The notes under the pieces: model-generated
What the model was told of the DNA's origin: nothing
The model's database searches: none
The model's input: the letters and a program-made list of their open reading frames with translations, nothing else
Shown: piece by piece, positions 1 to 10,709 of the stretch
Numbering within the stretch: the first letter of the stretch is position 1
Layout of the letters: each line of letters begins with the position of its first letter
Program-made: the position numbers and the translations under genes
Assembly (NCBI GenBank): GCA_963575745.1
Contig: CAUYUJ010018049.1
Span: 22,501 to 77,500, forward strand
DNA: 55,000 nucleotides
Source: Prorocentrum cordatum
Taxonomy: Eukaryota; Sar; Dinophyceae; Prorocentrales; Prorocentraceae
Direction: 5' to 3'

Positions 1-235
1 CGTCGCCATCATCATCAGCAACATCATCAGCATCATCAGCATCATCATCGTCATATTCATCAACATCAGCATCTTCAGTAGCATCATCATTATCAACATC
101 ATCATCATCATCATCGTCATCATCGTCAGCATCATCAGCATCATAATCAGCATCCGCGTAATCATGATCGTCATCATCATCAGCATCATCAGCATCATCA
201 TCATCGCCAGCATCATCTCAATTTTCAGAATCGCC

Positions 236-301
<66 letters not shown>

Positions 302-345
302 TACCAGCATCATCATCAGCAGCAGCATCATCACCATTATCATCG
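1..345. repeat. (CAT)n/(ATC)n microsatellite, partly degenerate
   Basis: The tract starts as interrupted CAT/CAG/CGT triplets and becomes a pure ATC run at about 236-300. Frames through it give poly-Ile, poly-His, poly-Asp or poly-Met and are not taken as genes. Confidence 0.95.
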
Positions 346-356
346 TCGTCATATCA

Positions 357-600
357 TTTGGAACGTTGGCCCAAATCGGCCGAAGACGGCCCAAGATGGC
401 ATCAAACGCCTCCCAAATGGCCCCATACATCATGTGGGACGTCGGCCCCAAACGGCCTCCGACGGCCCAAGAATCGTGGCAGGCGCCTCAAAACAAAATG
501 GCCCCATGCTGGCCCAAGAGGCCCCCGAGAAGGCTGCAAGAGCGAAACACGGCATGGCCCCAAGAGGCCGCGGAGAGGGCTCCAGACCGACAAAATAGGC
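357..600 (-). repeat. Degenerate 12-bp repeat, reversed orientation
   Basis: Imperfect copies of CCAAGACGGCC run along the plus strand. This is the reverse complement of the GGCCGTCTTGG form that dominates the window, so the block is flipped relative to its neighbour at 660-1420. Confidence 0.75.
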
Positions 601-659
601 GAGGGATTCTGGACCAAATCTGGCAGGGAGCGCCAAACAAGCGTCAGGAGGGCCTAGGA

Positions 660-1420
660 GCCCCATGGTGCGCTTAGAGCCGTTTTTGGACCGTCTTCGG
701 GCCGTCTCAGGCCGTCTTTGGCTGCTGTTGGGGCTGTCTTCGGTGCTTCTTGGGCCGTCATCTTAGGGCCTCTGGGGATCGTTTAGGAGCCTCTCAGCGC
801 TTCTCTTCGGCCTCCTGGAAGCCTCCTAAAGCCCTCTTGGGCTTTCTCGGGTGCCTCTTGGGCCGTGTTGACGCCGTCCGGGGCCGTCTGGGGGTTCTGG
901 GGCCGTCTTGGGCGACTCTGGGGCAGTCTGGGGACTGCCTGGGGGCCGTCCTGGGCCGTCCTGGGCCGCTCTTGAGACCGTCTTGGGTACCTCGTGAGCT
1001 GCCAGGGGCGCCTCAGAAGCCGTCCTGGGGCCATCTTGGGACCCTGTGTGGCCGTCTTGGACGCTATAAGGGCAAGCCCAGGAACTGCCCAAATGGACGT
1101 TTCTCCTAAGGAATGGGACGATTTTTCAGTGTTCGGGCTCTCTTGAGGCTCTTCGTGGAGCCCACTTGGAACGTTTCGGAGGCCTCTGAGGCCGTCTGGA
1201 GGCTGTCTGCGACGTTATCGGGCGCTCTGGACGCGTTTCGGAGACCCTCTTGGACCGTCTTCGGCCGTCTTGGGGCACTCCTTGGGGGCACCTGGAGCGT
1301 CTCGGGCCGCTCTTGGGCCATCTTGGAAGCGCGCCGGGGCCTGCTGGGGCTCGCAGGGGCCGCCGGAAGGGGCCGGTCCGCTGCCATCGCTCTCCCCATC
1401 CGCGAGCGCTGGTGCGGCCA
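660..1420 (+). repeat. Degenerate GGCCGTCTTGGG repeat block
   Basis: About 60 imperfect 10-13 bp units of the form GGCCGTCTTGGG, with CCTCTTGGG and CATCTTGGG variants. Both strands stay open because stops are rare. The proteins read off it are low-complexity GPSWAVLG or PKTAQDGP strings with no domain. Confidence 0.85.
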
Positions 1421-1555
1421 TTGTAGGAGAGGTAATGTTGGGCTCCAGCTTCGCATCCTGCATCTCGCTGACCAGCGCCAAAGCCCGCTGCCACTGCTCG
1501 CCGTTCTCGCACGCGCTTATCCCAGCATTGTAGCTAACTAGGGCTGACCCGCGCC
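1421..1555 (-). CDS. PPR module 1 (single 35-residue repeat)
   Basis: The minus strand encodes one PPR unit, SYNAGISACENGEQWQRAL followed by a second helix ending AKLEPNITS. PPR proteins bind RNA in organelles through tandem 35-residue helical hairpins. Only one unit is present, and homology stops at both edges beside repeat DNA. It is therefore an exon of a split gene or a relic. The frame stays open from 1215 to 1844 but outside the module it is low complexity. The right flank (1553-1582, CGGAATCTGCCCGCC) recurs beside module 10 at 19381-19410. Confidence 0.6.
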
Positions 1556-1582
1556 GTTCCGGCCGCGGAATCTGCCCGCCAC

Positions 1583-1880
1583 GGTGTGGACGTGGAAGTG
1601 GAGCGTCTCCAGGGCCTCGCATGGGGGGGGAGGTTGGAGGGGACGGTGTGGATAGAGGAGGTGGCCGCTGGAGGGGGAGGTGGGCGAGGGATGCAGGCAA
1701 GCAGGCCTGAAGGCAGGGACGCGAAGGTGGAGGCGGTGTCAAGGGAAGCACACCCATGTAGGCACGACGTGGTGTGGACAGAAGCTGGTTCTCATACCAC
1801 ACTCCGTGTTCATCATAGCTTCTGCGGGGCGGATTGCAAAACAATAATTTGACCTGCTCCTCGCCGGAGGCGGCTGACTA
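1583..1880. other. No gene seen
   Basis: A G-rich stretch (1621-1690, GGAGG-type) followed by unique sequence. No coding frame, repeat array or hairpin stands out. Confidence 0.5.
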
Positions 1881-1884
1881 TTTG

Positions 1885-2085
1885 ATCTGGTATCATTATG
1901 CTCCAACCTACTTTAGCGTTCATCGCCAAAAAGAATTTCGAGCACCAGGAAAGTGCCGAAACTCGAGGGCTTTCGCGTGTCGGACCCTGGGAGACACTCG
2001 CTCGACATTGTTTCGATACTGTTTCGACATTTTTTCAACACTTCTCTGGGTGCTCGAAATTATCTCTGGGATGTGGTCCTTAAGT
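1885..2085 (+). mobile_element. Dispersed inverted-repeat element M4, copy A
   Basis: An AT-richer island whose core (1937-2058) is bounded by TTCGAGCACC and its complement GGTGCTCGAA. A diverged copy lies at 16665-16900 in the opposite orientation, with homology extending past both inverted repeats. No transposase is encoded, so it would be non-autonomous. Confidence 0.6.
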
Positions 2086-2164
2086 ACGATGGGAGCAACA
2101 TGAATCTGGTAGTGTGGTGAGGATGGGGCCAGTGGGCGCGGGCATGTTCCTGTTCGCTCGACTG

Positions 2165-2335
2165 GAATTTAGACGGCCTAAGAGACCTGCAAGAGGGCGC
2201 CGAGACGGCCCAAGAGGTCTCCAGGACGGGCAAGAGGCCTCCAAGACGGCTCAAGGGGACCCCACGAACTCCCTAAGACGGGCCCCGGTGCTATTACACG
2301 AATCGACCTTTCGAGCTCACCGGCCCAAGACGTCC
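2165..2335 (-). repeat. Degenerate 12-bp repeat, reversed orientation
   Basis: Units read CCAAGACGGC on the plus strand. The block lies just downstream of M4 copy A. The inverted M4 copy at 16.7 kb has the same relative arrangement, which suggests the two were duplicated as one block. Confidence 0.65.
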
Positions 2336-2439
2336 CCAAAAAGGCCCAGACACGGCTCCCAGAGGGCCCAGAGGCCCCCAAGACGACGCTGGAAGTTCGA
2401 CGCTCCCCAGAGAGAAACATCCAAGGTATCTTGGGGGCC

Positions 2440-2990
2440 GTTTGGAAGCCTCTTTTCGTCCTCCTGGGAGTCTCTCGGGGCCCTCTTGGGCCGCGTTGAG
2501 TTCCTCTTGGGCCGTCTTGGGGCGATCTGGGACCGTCTTGGGCGCGTCTCGGGCCATCTTGGGGCCATCTTAGGCTGATGTTGGCCGCTCTTGGGGCTGT
2601 CTTGGGTGCCTCTTGGGCCGTCTCGGGCGCCTCTGGAGACGTCCCAGGGCCGTCTCGGGCCGTTTGGAGGCCCTCCTGGGGGCGTCTTGGGGCGATCTTG
2701 GGGGGCCTGCACAGCCGTCCTAGAGACTGTGCAAACGGATAGAACGAACATATAAGAAAATACACGGACTGGGCAGATGTTTGCCTCTTGGGGCTCTCCT
2801 GGGGGTCCTCCTGGGCCGTCTCCAGAGCCTCCTGGCCTGCCTTGGAGGCCTCTGGGGGCCATCCTGGGGCTCGCTCGGGGTCCTCTTGGGGCGTGCGGGC
2901 ACCCTCTTGGAGCGTCTCTGAGCCGTCTTGGGGCCGTCTTGGGACGCCCCGGAGCCGTCTCGGAGCGCAGGCGGCCGTTCAAGACAGAGG
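2440..2990 (+). repeat. Degenerate GGCCGTCTTGGG repeat with AT-rich spacer
   Basis: Two runs of repeat (2440-2725 and 2790-2990) surround an AT-richer spacer at 2725-2785 containing GCAAACGGATAGAACGAACA. Relatives of this spacer lie at about 20170-20240, 20530-20600, 14262-14330 and 39300-39370, and inverted at 18480-18545. Confidence 0.7.
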
Positions 2991-2992
2991 AC

Positions 2993-3037
2993 CTTCTCGC
3001 ACGCGAAGGCCTCCGCATTGTTATAGGAGAGACTAGT
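2993..3037 (-). pseudogene. PPR module 2, truncated
   Basis: Only the first third of a PPR unit remains on the minus strand (SYNNAEAFACEKVL). The rest of the helical hairpin is missing and flanking DNA is unrelated. Confidence 0.45.
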
Positions 3038-3580
3038 GCTAGGTCGGGCATGTCCTCCTACAGGTACATCAAGAATGGTCAACAAGTCAGAAAATAAGTA
3101 CAATAAGAATAGAAAAATCGTCCCCAGACTATTGGACCGTCTCCGGGGCGTCCTTGGGCGCGCCTCCTGGGCGCGCCTCCTGGGCGGGAGGCCCGCCCGG
3201 GATGCTGACACGGAACCGCCCCCGCCAGATGGCGCCCGGGCGGCCTTCAGGGGCAGCCCCAGGGCGCCGGAACCATGTGAGGAAACAAAGCCACATTGAG
3301 AAGCAAGAAAAGATCCCCTAACCCGTTGGGAGGGGACCAAAGTTAGGAGAGCCATCAACATCAGGGATAGTTAGGGGGTCTTCTCCGCAGATGTATCATA
3401 CCGAACGGCCCAGATGTATGGTCCGCAGTGCGAAGAGCGGACGCAAGTGACGTCTTCATCGCGTGATTATTAGGGGTAGGGGTTCTCTTGTTCTCGGCGG
3501 CGCTTTTCCTCACTCAGTTCCAGCTTCCAGGCGCAGGGCCGCCCCGGGAGGAAGTGGAGCCGCCTCCAGACGGAACCTGG
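3038..3580. other. No gene seen
   Basis: Mixed unique sequence with a short A-rich stretch at 3060-3125. No frame shows a recognisable domain. Confidence 0.45.
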
Positions 3581-3589
3581 GAGGCCTCC

Positions 3590-4030
3590 TGGCCTGGCCT
3601 GGGACCGTCTCGGGACTCTCTGGGGCCATCTGGGGCCGTCCAGCGGCTCTCTGGAGCCGCGTTGGGATCCTGTTTGTATAGGCCTCTTGGCCCAGCCTGG
3701 GGCGATCTTGGGAGCTGCTGGGCCGTCACGCTGGAAGGGCCCAAGAGCCCAGTATGCTCGAAACGTTAGAAATCCCTGCAGAGGAGCACCAGATTGTTGC
3801 AGCGGAGAGCCCTGCTGGGCGTACTCTTGGAGCGCTCTGGGAGCCTTTTGAAAGGTATGCTGGCCGTCTGGAGACCGTCCTGGGCTGTGCCCTCTGAGGC
3901 CGTCTGGACGCCATCTTGGGCCATCTTGAGGCCATCCGCGGCCGTGTCGGAGGCATCTTCGGTGAACGTGGAGGACTCTTGGACTAACTTGGGCCGGCTG
4001 GGAGGCGCAGGCCCTCCCGGCGGGCCCTCC
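3590..4030 (+). repeat. Degenerate GGCCGTCTTGGG repeat
   Basis: Continues up to a flank CTGGGAGGCGCAGGCCCTCC (around 3999-4018). That flank is shared with the left side of PPR modules 8 (15178) and 18 (52289), so these modules were copied together with several hundred bases of neighbouring DNA. Confidence 0.75.
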
Positions 4031-4084
4031 TGGCAGACCCCCTCTGGGCGCTGCCACCAGAGCAACGCACCACGCGCTGCCCCC

Positions 4085-4222
4085 CTTGTAGGATAGATGA
4101 CGTTGGGCTCTAGCTTCGCCTCCCGCACATCGATGAGCAGCGCCAGAGCCCGCTGCCACTGCTTGCCCTTCCCGCAAGCGCTGATCCCGGCGTCGTAGCT
4201 GACTAGGACTGACACGTGGACT
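4085..4222 (-). CDS. PPR module 3
   Basis: The minus strand encodes SYDAGISACGKGKQWQRAL and a second helix ending VREAKLEPNVIYPT. After the last codon the reading continues into a Gly/Ala-rich string, so the module ends here. The plus-strand right edge is GTAGCTGACTAGGACTGAC, the conserved module border. Confidence 0.6.
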
Positions 4223-4224
4223 AC

Positions 4225-4545
4225 GCCCACTAAATATGAAGGAGCATGATGTGATTGTGTCTTGTGAAATGCTGCCGAAAGCTGGACTGATAACGTGGGG
4301 CTCGAATATCGCACTCTGCGTAGTTATACTTCTGCGTGCTGGCTGTGTGCTGCCACTGTTGCGTGGCGTCGGTGATGCTTGCCCCTGGTGCGCTCTGTTG
4401 CTGCTTCTGGCTGCAGGGTTTTGCCGATGGCCAGTTCTGCTCGGTGCGCGTCTCTGCCCGCTGCCCACTGCTGCTTGCTGTCGCCGTGTGCCGCCGCTGC
4501 TGCTGTTGTCTGCTTCGAGCTGCGTGCTGCTGCCCCGCTCGCCGC
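4225..4545 (+). repeat. CTG-rich dispersed element, copy 1
   Basis: Starts right after PPR module 3 with a stretch containing ATGCTGCCGAAAGCTGG and grades into CTGC-rich sequence. Related copies follow PPR module 7 at a short distance (13262), module 11 (21010) and module 15 (46488). A more diverged relative is at 41205-41570. No coding role is evident. Confidence 0.6.
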
Positions 4546-4572
4546 CGCTGCTGCTGCTGCTGCCGCTGCTGC

Positions 4573-4625
<53 letters not shown>

Positions 4626-4626
4626 G
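4546..4626. repeat. (CTG)n microsatellite
   Basis: A run of CTG triplets, with a few CCG interruptions at its left end, growing out of the CTG-rich element. Confidence 0.95.
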
Positions 4627-4810
4627 ATGCCGCAGGGTGCCGCGCCTCGCTGCTTCAGCTTGCTGGCGCGGGCTGCTGCCGAAAGGGAGGAGCCGAGCAG
4701 TGGGGCACCGAGGAGATCGAGAGAAGCGCGGCGGGAGCAGCGGGGAGCGCTCGGGGAAGAGCGAGAGGAGCGAGAGAGAGGAGCGACGGCCGAGGGGAGA
4801 CGGGCGAGGA

Positions 4811-4936
4811 GGGAGGAGGGCGGAGGACGGGGAGGAGGAGGGGGAGGAGAGGGGGAGGAGGAGGAGGGGGAGGAGGAGGAGGAGGAGGAGGAGGAGGAGG
4901 AGGAGGAGGAGGAGGAGGAGGAGGGGGAGGGGGACC
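4811..4936. repeat. (GGA)n microsatellite
   Basis: Interrupted, then nearly pure GAG triplets. The long minus-strand frame spanning 4230-6410 passes through this as poly-Ser/Pro and is not accepted as a gene. Confidence 0.95.
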
Positions 4937-4939
4937 TTC

Positions 4940-5650
4940 CCGGGGGCCTCTTGGGGTCCCTCGGGAAGCCTTCTTGCAGCTCTGCATGGGGCTCCTTGGG
5001 CTCCCACGGTGCCCTCCCAGGCCTCCTGGAGCCACCCCTGCGGCTCTTGGAGCCTCTGCTGATGAGCTGTTCTGGGGGGCGGCCTGGGGACGTTCGGGGG
5101 AGGGGAGGGGGGCCTCGGGGCCGCCTTGGTGCGCTCCTGGGCCGCCTTGGGCCCGTCTGGGGGTCGTCTTGGAGGCCACCCAGGCCGGGTTGGAGCCAGG
5201 ATGGGCCGTCTCGGAGCCCTGTTGGCCCGTCGTGGAGCCCTCTCGGGGAGCTCTCGTGGCCGCCTCTTGGGTGGCCTCTGGGGTGATCTGGGATGGCCTC
5301 TGGGGCGGGCCCTGCTGGGGCGATCTCAGGTGGCCACTGGAGTCCTCGCACAGACGACCTGAGTCCCGGAGAGAGAACACCCGAAAACGTGCCGAAAAAA
5401 ATACGGAAATCTAGATAATCGCTCCTGGAAATCATCGCAGGTGCCTCTTGGAAAAGGGCTGGGCCGTGTTGGGGGGCCTCCTGAGCCGTTGGGGGGCCAC
5501 CTTGGATGCCAGTGTCCGTGGGGCACTCTTGTTGGGCTTCGCGAGACCTTTCTGGGACCATCCTTGGAGCCCTCTTGGGCGGTCCAGCGCCTCTTCTGAG
5601 ACGTCTTGGAGCTCTCTTGGGGCCACCTTGGGCCGTCTTGGAGCGCCCAG
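4940..5650 (+). repeat. Degenerate GGCCGTCTTGGG repeat
   Basis: Two runs, 4940-5345 and 5440-5650, separated by a short A-rich spacer (5380-5420). Nothing else is visible. Confidence 0.75.
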
Positions 5651-5699
5651 TATGCGCGCGGTGGCGCGCCAGGGTCAGCGAGACAGAGTCGTGCCGCCT

Positions 5700-5980
5700 T
5701 GAGCGCCCTCCCTTCTTGCACGCCGTGCCCCCCGCCGCAGAATAAACAGATGGTAGGGGATCGAACTCTATACACCGACGCTTGTTCCGGCCCTGCATTG
5801 GAATTTGCACTGGAGAGCGGACCCTGGTGTACACGGGACCCTGGTGTATACATGTTTCGTTGTTTCCCCGGGACATCGGGGAAAAAGTATACACCACACC
5901 ACCCCAGCGTCGTCCTCGACCCTCAAGAAGTCCTGGGATTGAAGAACAGCCCGCCACTGGTACTGTATATGTTCCAGTTT
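5700..5980. other. Unique spacer with nested hairpins
   Basis: GGTGTATAC (5843-5851) is mirrored by GTATACACC (5887-5895), and CCCCGGGACATCGGGG lies in the loop. GACCCTGGTGTA is directly duplicated at about 5820-5850. No gene is seen. Confidence 0.5.
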
Positions 5981-5982
5981 CC

Positions 5983-6110
5983 GAGATGACGTTGGGCTCC
6001 AGCCTCACCTCCCACATCTTGCTGAGCAGCACCAGCGCCCGCTGCCACTTCTCAGCCTTCTCGCACGCGCTGATCCCAGCGCTGTAGCTGACTGGCGCGC
6101 ACCCGTGGGA
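5983..6110 (-). CDS. PPR module 4
   Basis: The minus strand encodes SYSAGISACEKAEKWQRAL and a second helix ending MWEVRLEPNVISET. The right flank is CCCGTGGGAAATCCACGG, a short inverted repeat; almost the same flank lies beside module 12. Confidence 0.6.
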
Positions 6111-6214
6111 AATCCACGGCGGGCAAGTCGAGGCGTCGACCCTGAGCGTGCAGACGTCGCCGACGCGGGCAGAAGAGGGAGTGGAGAGCGGCACCAGAGA
6201 GAGGGGGGTGGAGG

Positions 6215-6335
6215 CCCCCAGAGGCAGAGGAGGAGGAGGGGAGGGGGAAGAGGAGGAGGAGGAGAAGGAGGAGGAGGAGAAGTAGCAGGAGGAGGAGGAG
6301 GAGGAGGGGGAGGGGGAGAAGAGAAGGAAGGAAAC
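6215..6335. repeat. (GGA)n microsatellite
   Basis: Interrupted GAG/GGA triplets between two PPR modules. Confidence 0.9.
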
Positions 6336-6479
6336 CGAGGGAGTTTTCTGGGGCCTGGTCTGGGGTGCGGGCTTATCTCTGGGGCCGTCCTGCCGCCCTG
6401 TTGAGGGCATCAGGGCCGTCCGGGGGCCGTCCGACGCCTGGATGGGACCGTCCAGGGACCCGCTGGCGCACGAAGATCT

Positions 6480-6670
6480 GGCGCTGCTCGCCTCGTTCGC
6501 ACGCGCGGCGCACCGGAATCATCGTACCGATGACATCGGGCTCCAGCGTCGCCTCCCACATCCCGTTGAGCAGCGCCAGAGCCCCCTGCCACTGCTCGCC
6601 CTTCTCGCACGCGCTGATCCCAGCGTTGTAGGAGAGACTAGGGCTGACCCACGGACTCCGTCCACGGCAG
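6480..6670 (-). CDS. PPR module 5 with start of a second unit
   Basis: The minus strand encodes SYNAGISACEKGEQWQGAL, a second helix ending WEATLEPDVIGTM, and then, in the same frame, the beginning of another unit (RRACERGEQRQ). This is one of the few places where two consecutive units join without a frame break. The upstream side carries CACGGACTCCGTCCACGG. Confidence 0.62.
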
Positions 6671-6799
6671 CGGTATGAAGCAGCTCTTGGTGGAACGGGG
6701 GCGTGCTTCCGAAAAGCCATCAACATGGCGGTGGAGTGTCCGCCTGGTCACCACGCCAACGGAATCCAGGGCCACCCAACTATCTCGTGGCGCCGCGCC

Positions 6800-6950
6800 G
6801 TGCGAGCCCGAGTGCCTCTTGTGGGCCTCTTCGGGACCTTTTGGGATCCTCTTGGACCGTCTGGGCTCCTCTTGGGCCGTCGTGGGGCCCCGTTCAGACC
6901 TCCGTACGTCACCTGGACCCTCATGAGGCTCTCTTCTGGGCCTTCTCGGG
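6800..6950 (+). repeat. Degenerate GGCCGTCTTGGG repeat
   Basis: A short run leading straight into the TCC microsatellite. Confidence 0.65.
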
Positions 6951-6951
6951 T

Positions 6952-7436
<485 letters not shown>

Positions 7437-7496
7437 AGCTGCTCCTCGGGCGCGCGGGCGGGCTCGGCGCGTTCGGGGCGGCGCCATTGGGCGCAG

Positions 7497-9203
7497 ATGG
7501 TTGCGGTCGGCTGCACGGCCGCCTTCAAGGCGGCAGAGCAGCCTGAAGCCGCTGCCGCAGGGGGGTCCCTGTGGCCAGCGCGGCGGGCGCGGCGGGCGGC
7601 GGCGAGGGCCGTGGAGCTCGGCAAGCTCGCAGCCGCCCTCAGCCGCATCGCGGAGCTGGAGGGCACGGTGCAGTTGCTGGAGGTGCAGCTCGAGGCCGTG
7701 AGCGAGCGGCACAAGGCGGCAGCTGCTCAGGCTGTTCTCCTTGCCGACGACCAGGCAGGCGTGCGTGCGGCTGCCGATGCCCTTCGCGACGAGCTGGTCA
7801 CGCGCGTGGCGCTGGCCGTGCCCATCGTCGAGGAGGTGTTCGCAGACGCTGCTCGCGGAGCAGCTGGCGGAGGCGGCGCTGTGGCTACTGCGGCCGGTGC
7901 GGCCGCGACCTCTGGCCGGCAGCGGGGGCGTGGGCCTGCGCAGCGGGTGGAGAGGTCCAGGCGTAACGCTGGACTCCACTGCGCTAGCAGGCGCGGCGCC
8001 AGCATCGCCCGCATGCAGCTGCCGTCGCTGAACCGCCTGCAGCGGTCGGGCGGTTCTACGGCGATCGGCGGTGCGCGGGATCGGGCGCGGAGGCTCGTGC
8101 GGCCTACGGCGACGCCTCACCGCCGCCAGCCCGCTGCGCGGGCGGCTTGTGACGCGGCCCCGCAGGAGTGGGCCATCGCTCGCAGGCGCGGGCGGAGCTT
8201 GTCCGCAGGCGCAGGCTTCGCGCTCGGAGAGCGGGTCCGCTGCGCAGGTGCACATGTGGCGGCTCCGCTTGCCTCGGGAGCGAGGTGGTGGAAGTTCGGC
8301 TACGACGACGTCGTGGCGCCGAAGGCGGACGAGTCGGTCGGCGGCGAGGTCGCCTGCTCGGGCCCCGTCGGCTTCGCACACGCCGACGACACGCAGGACG
8401 CGGCGGTTGGCGCTGCAGAGGGCGGCAATGGCATCGTCGCGGAGGCGCTCGATTACGTCGACGAGGACGGACCCACTGTGGGCCCCACCGCAGGCGGGCT
8501 CAAGGAGGAGTTCGGCGAGGTGTCGCACGTGGAGTTCCTGGACGCGGCGGCCGCTGCTGCAGACGCCCACGGCGTCGTGCAGGTAGGGCAAGCCGACGAC
8601 GTGCTGGACGTGACGGTGGGCGCCGCAGGGCGCGGCAATGACATCGTCGCGGAGGCGCTCGCAGACGTCGGAGAGGACATACCCACGGGGGGCCCCACTG
8701 CAGGCGGGCCCACGGAGGCGCTCGGCGAGGTGCCGCTCGTGGAGTTCTTCATCGGCGACGTCGAGGAGGACGTGATGGGCGAGGCCTCAGCGGCTGCCTC
8801 GGCGGCCGAGGCCGCCTGCGCCGACCCCAGGGGGCGCTTTCGGAGCCCTGGGGGTTTGGGAACGTTTCCCATCCTTACACGTATTGCTCGGGCTGATATG
8901 GAGGAGGATGGGAACGGCGGCGTTCCCTACAGCGGCGATGGCATCGACACAGGCTTCTTGTCTGCAGGCGAGCTTCTGGAGGCGGCGGCCGCCTCGCGGC
9001 TGGCCCTCGCAGCGGCCAGCTTCTTCCTCGGGGTCCCACTCGAGGCGCCCCAGGCCTTAGACGCTCAGATGCCCGATGAGGCAATTGGCTTGCCAGTTGC
9101 TGCCGCTTTTCATCAAGATCTGCTCGTGTCGCAGGCGGGTCCAAGGATCACGAATGCCTGCGCCGAGCTGCTGCCTCTGGGGGGGAGGGACCCCGTGGCG
9201 TAG
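7497..9203 (+). CDS. Hypothetical Ala-rich coiled-coil protein, retroposed intronless gene
   Basis: A single 568-residue frame starts at an ATG 60 bases after the relic spliced leader, so the start and 5' UTR are well supported. Residues about 33-100 form an Ala/Leu/Glu-rich coiled coil (ELGKLAAALSRIAELEGT and following heptads). Residues about 130-290 are Arg/Ala/Gly-rich and probably disordered. Two acidic units of about 70 residues follow in tandem (301-370 and 371-430), both with GNxIVAEAL, a GPTAGG turn and an EV-x-x-VEF motif. The C-terminus (500-568) is Ala/Leu-rich. No signal peptide or membrane segment is evident. I do not recognise the family and give no function. The absence of introns, the spliced leader and the flanking (ATC)n tracts point to origin from a processed mRNA. 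The antisense frame (7431-8591) is a GC-driven shadow. Confidence 0.8.
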   Translation: MVAVGCTAAFKAAEQPEAAAAGGSLWPARRARRAAARAVELGKLAAALSRIAELEGTVQLLEVQLEAVSERHKAAAAQAVLLADDQAGVRAAADALRDELVTRVALAVPIVEEVFADAARGAAGGGGAVATAAGAAATSGRQRGRGPAQRVERSRRNAGLHCASRRGASIARMQLPSLNRLQRSGGSTAIGGARDRARRLVRPTATPHRRQPAARAACDAAPQEWAIARRRGRSLSAGAGFALGERVRCAGAHVAAPLASGARWWKFGYDDVVAPKADESVGGEVACSGPVGFAHADDTQDAAVGAAEGGNGIVAEALDYVDEDGPTVGPTAGGLKEEFGEVSHVEFLDAAAAAADAHGVVQVGQADDVLDVTVGAAGRGNDIVAEALADVGEDIPTGGPTAGGPTEALGEVPLVEFFIGDVEEDVMGEASAAASAAEAACADPRGRFRSPGGLGTFPILTRIARADMEEDGNGGVPYSGDGIDTGFLSAGELLEAAAASRLALAAASFFLGVPLEAPQALDAQMPDEAIGLPVAAAFHQDLLVSQAGPRITNACAELLPLGGRDPVA

Positions 9204-9723
9204 GCTGTACCCCGTGGGGCTCGGCACACGCCAGGGTTCACTCCCTCCCGCCCTCTTCTTGGGCAGCGTCTGACGCTCGGCGCCTTCGGCGCCTCCGTTT
9301 AATGTAGCAGCTGGCGCCCCTTGGGCGCGACAGCCCGCGCAGCCTGCTGCGCTCCAGCCCGCTCTGTGCTCTGTGCCGCGCCAGGCGGAGGCCGAACCGT
9401 GGTGGTAGGCTGTGGCCGACCGTCAGGATCGCCTCCGAAGGTCACCTCAGAGCAAGTCGTTCCCGTCTGTGGCCTGGTGCCTAGGGGACTTTGCTCTGGT
9501 GTGGCGCGCCGAGCTGTCTGCGTGCTGAGTCGCCGTGAGGGCTCGGATGTTTGCTGACCGCCTGCCTTTGGCTGGGGCGGTCGGCGGCCTCAAGGCTTTC
9601 AGGCGAGTCTGCGAGTGTGCCTTGGGCACGGGTCAGGCCTTGCGTCCGCAGCGCCAGAGGGAAAGGCCATGGCTTCGGGAGGCTGTATCGAGCGGGGAGC
9701 TCCAGACCTTCTTGGATGCGTGG
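9204..9723 (+). other. Probable 3' UTR of the retroposed gene
   Basis: Non-repetitive GC-rich sequence from the stop codon to the next (ATC)n tract. It contains the hairpin GGCGCC-TTC-GGCGCC (9279-9293). No poly(A) tail or AATAAA is visible. Confidence 0.45.
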
Positions 9724-9903
<180 letters not shown>

Positions 9904-10204
9904 GCCTCGATGCTGCAGGTCTTGGATCGTCAACCATAGACCCTCGGAGCATGGAACACAGCTGTTTGGGGCCTGCATTCTGCCTCTCACCTCCCTCTCG
10001 TCCGCCCCCCACTGCTGGAGGGAGTTCTGTAGCCACTGAGGGCCTCTTGGGGGCCGTGTGGGGACCTCTTGGGGCTTCTTTTCGGCTTTCTTCCAGGTGA
10101 TAGGGGCGTTTGGGGCCGCCCCCGGATGATCGTGAGTGCCTTAAGGTCGTCTCAGGGCCAAGGCTGGAAACTAGGAAGCATTATCACGCGGGCCTTTCTC
10201 CCAA

Positions 10205-10400
10205 CGATGTCCCATGGTGGCGGTGGCCGCCCGAGAAGGTCGGAAGATGCGCGCGGGCTGCGCAGTAGGCTCGGAGGAAGTTCGAAGGCACTGCGGAGCA
10301 CACCCCCAATGGCGGGCCTGTCCGGAGCACCCTCGGGGAGAACTCCCCGACGAGTGGCCCGTTCAGACAGGAGCCTACCCAAAGAAGAGGAGAAAAGTTG
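10205..10400 (+). repeat. Dispersed element R, copy 1
   Basis: Contains GATGCGCGCGGGCTG and, further on, AACTCCCCGACG. It is homologous over about 180 bases to 48700-48985 and, inverted, to 18240-18425. The part matching the right end of the other copies (CCGAGCTC then a GAGGCGGTTTTGGG run) appears only at about 10680-10740, so copy 1 is split by roughly 250 unrelated bases. Confidence 0.6.
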
Positions 10401-10680
10401 AGGCGCACGGGCGCCGTACGTTCCTGGTGAGCGTTTTGCATTCGGCGTTTCAACATTGGGCGGCAAGGGGGGGAGGGAGGAGGGGGGTCTGGCTCCAGAC
10501 CTCTGCTTAGTGCGACTGTTTGCAACCGTGCGTCCTGTGGGGGAGACTCCACCTGCCTGCAACAAGCGCCCAAAAACAGCCAAGATCTACTCCATGGAGG
10601 GGGAGGGGGGGGTTGTGCGAGGGCCCGCGCCGATCGGCAAAAGAATGAAGAAAAACAGCACCTGGGTGGCCGGCACGGTT
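10401..10680. other. Spacer inside element R
   Basis: Unique sequence with G runs at 10463-10485 and 10598-10612. No gene is seen. Confidence 0.4.
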
Positions 10681-10709
10681 CCAGAGCTCGTTACAGGTAT
10701 CCTCCCTGG

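Noticed and set aside
5750-5790. tRNA-like T-arm (GGATCGAACTC)
   Set aside because: The neighbouring bases do not form the T stem or an acceptor stem, and no anticodon arm is present.
4230-6410. 726-residue minus-strand open frame
   Set aside because: It runs through (CTG)n, (GGA)n and the degenerate 12-bp repeat. Only the short PPR module at 5983-6110 inside it looks like protein.
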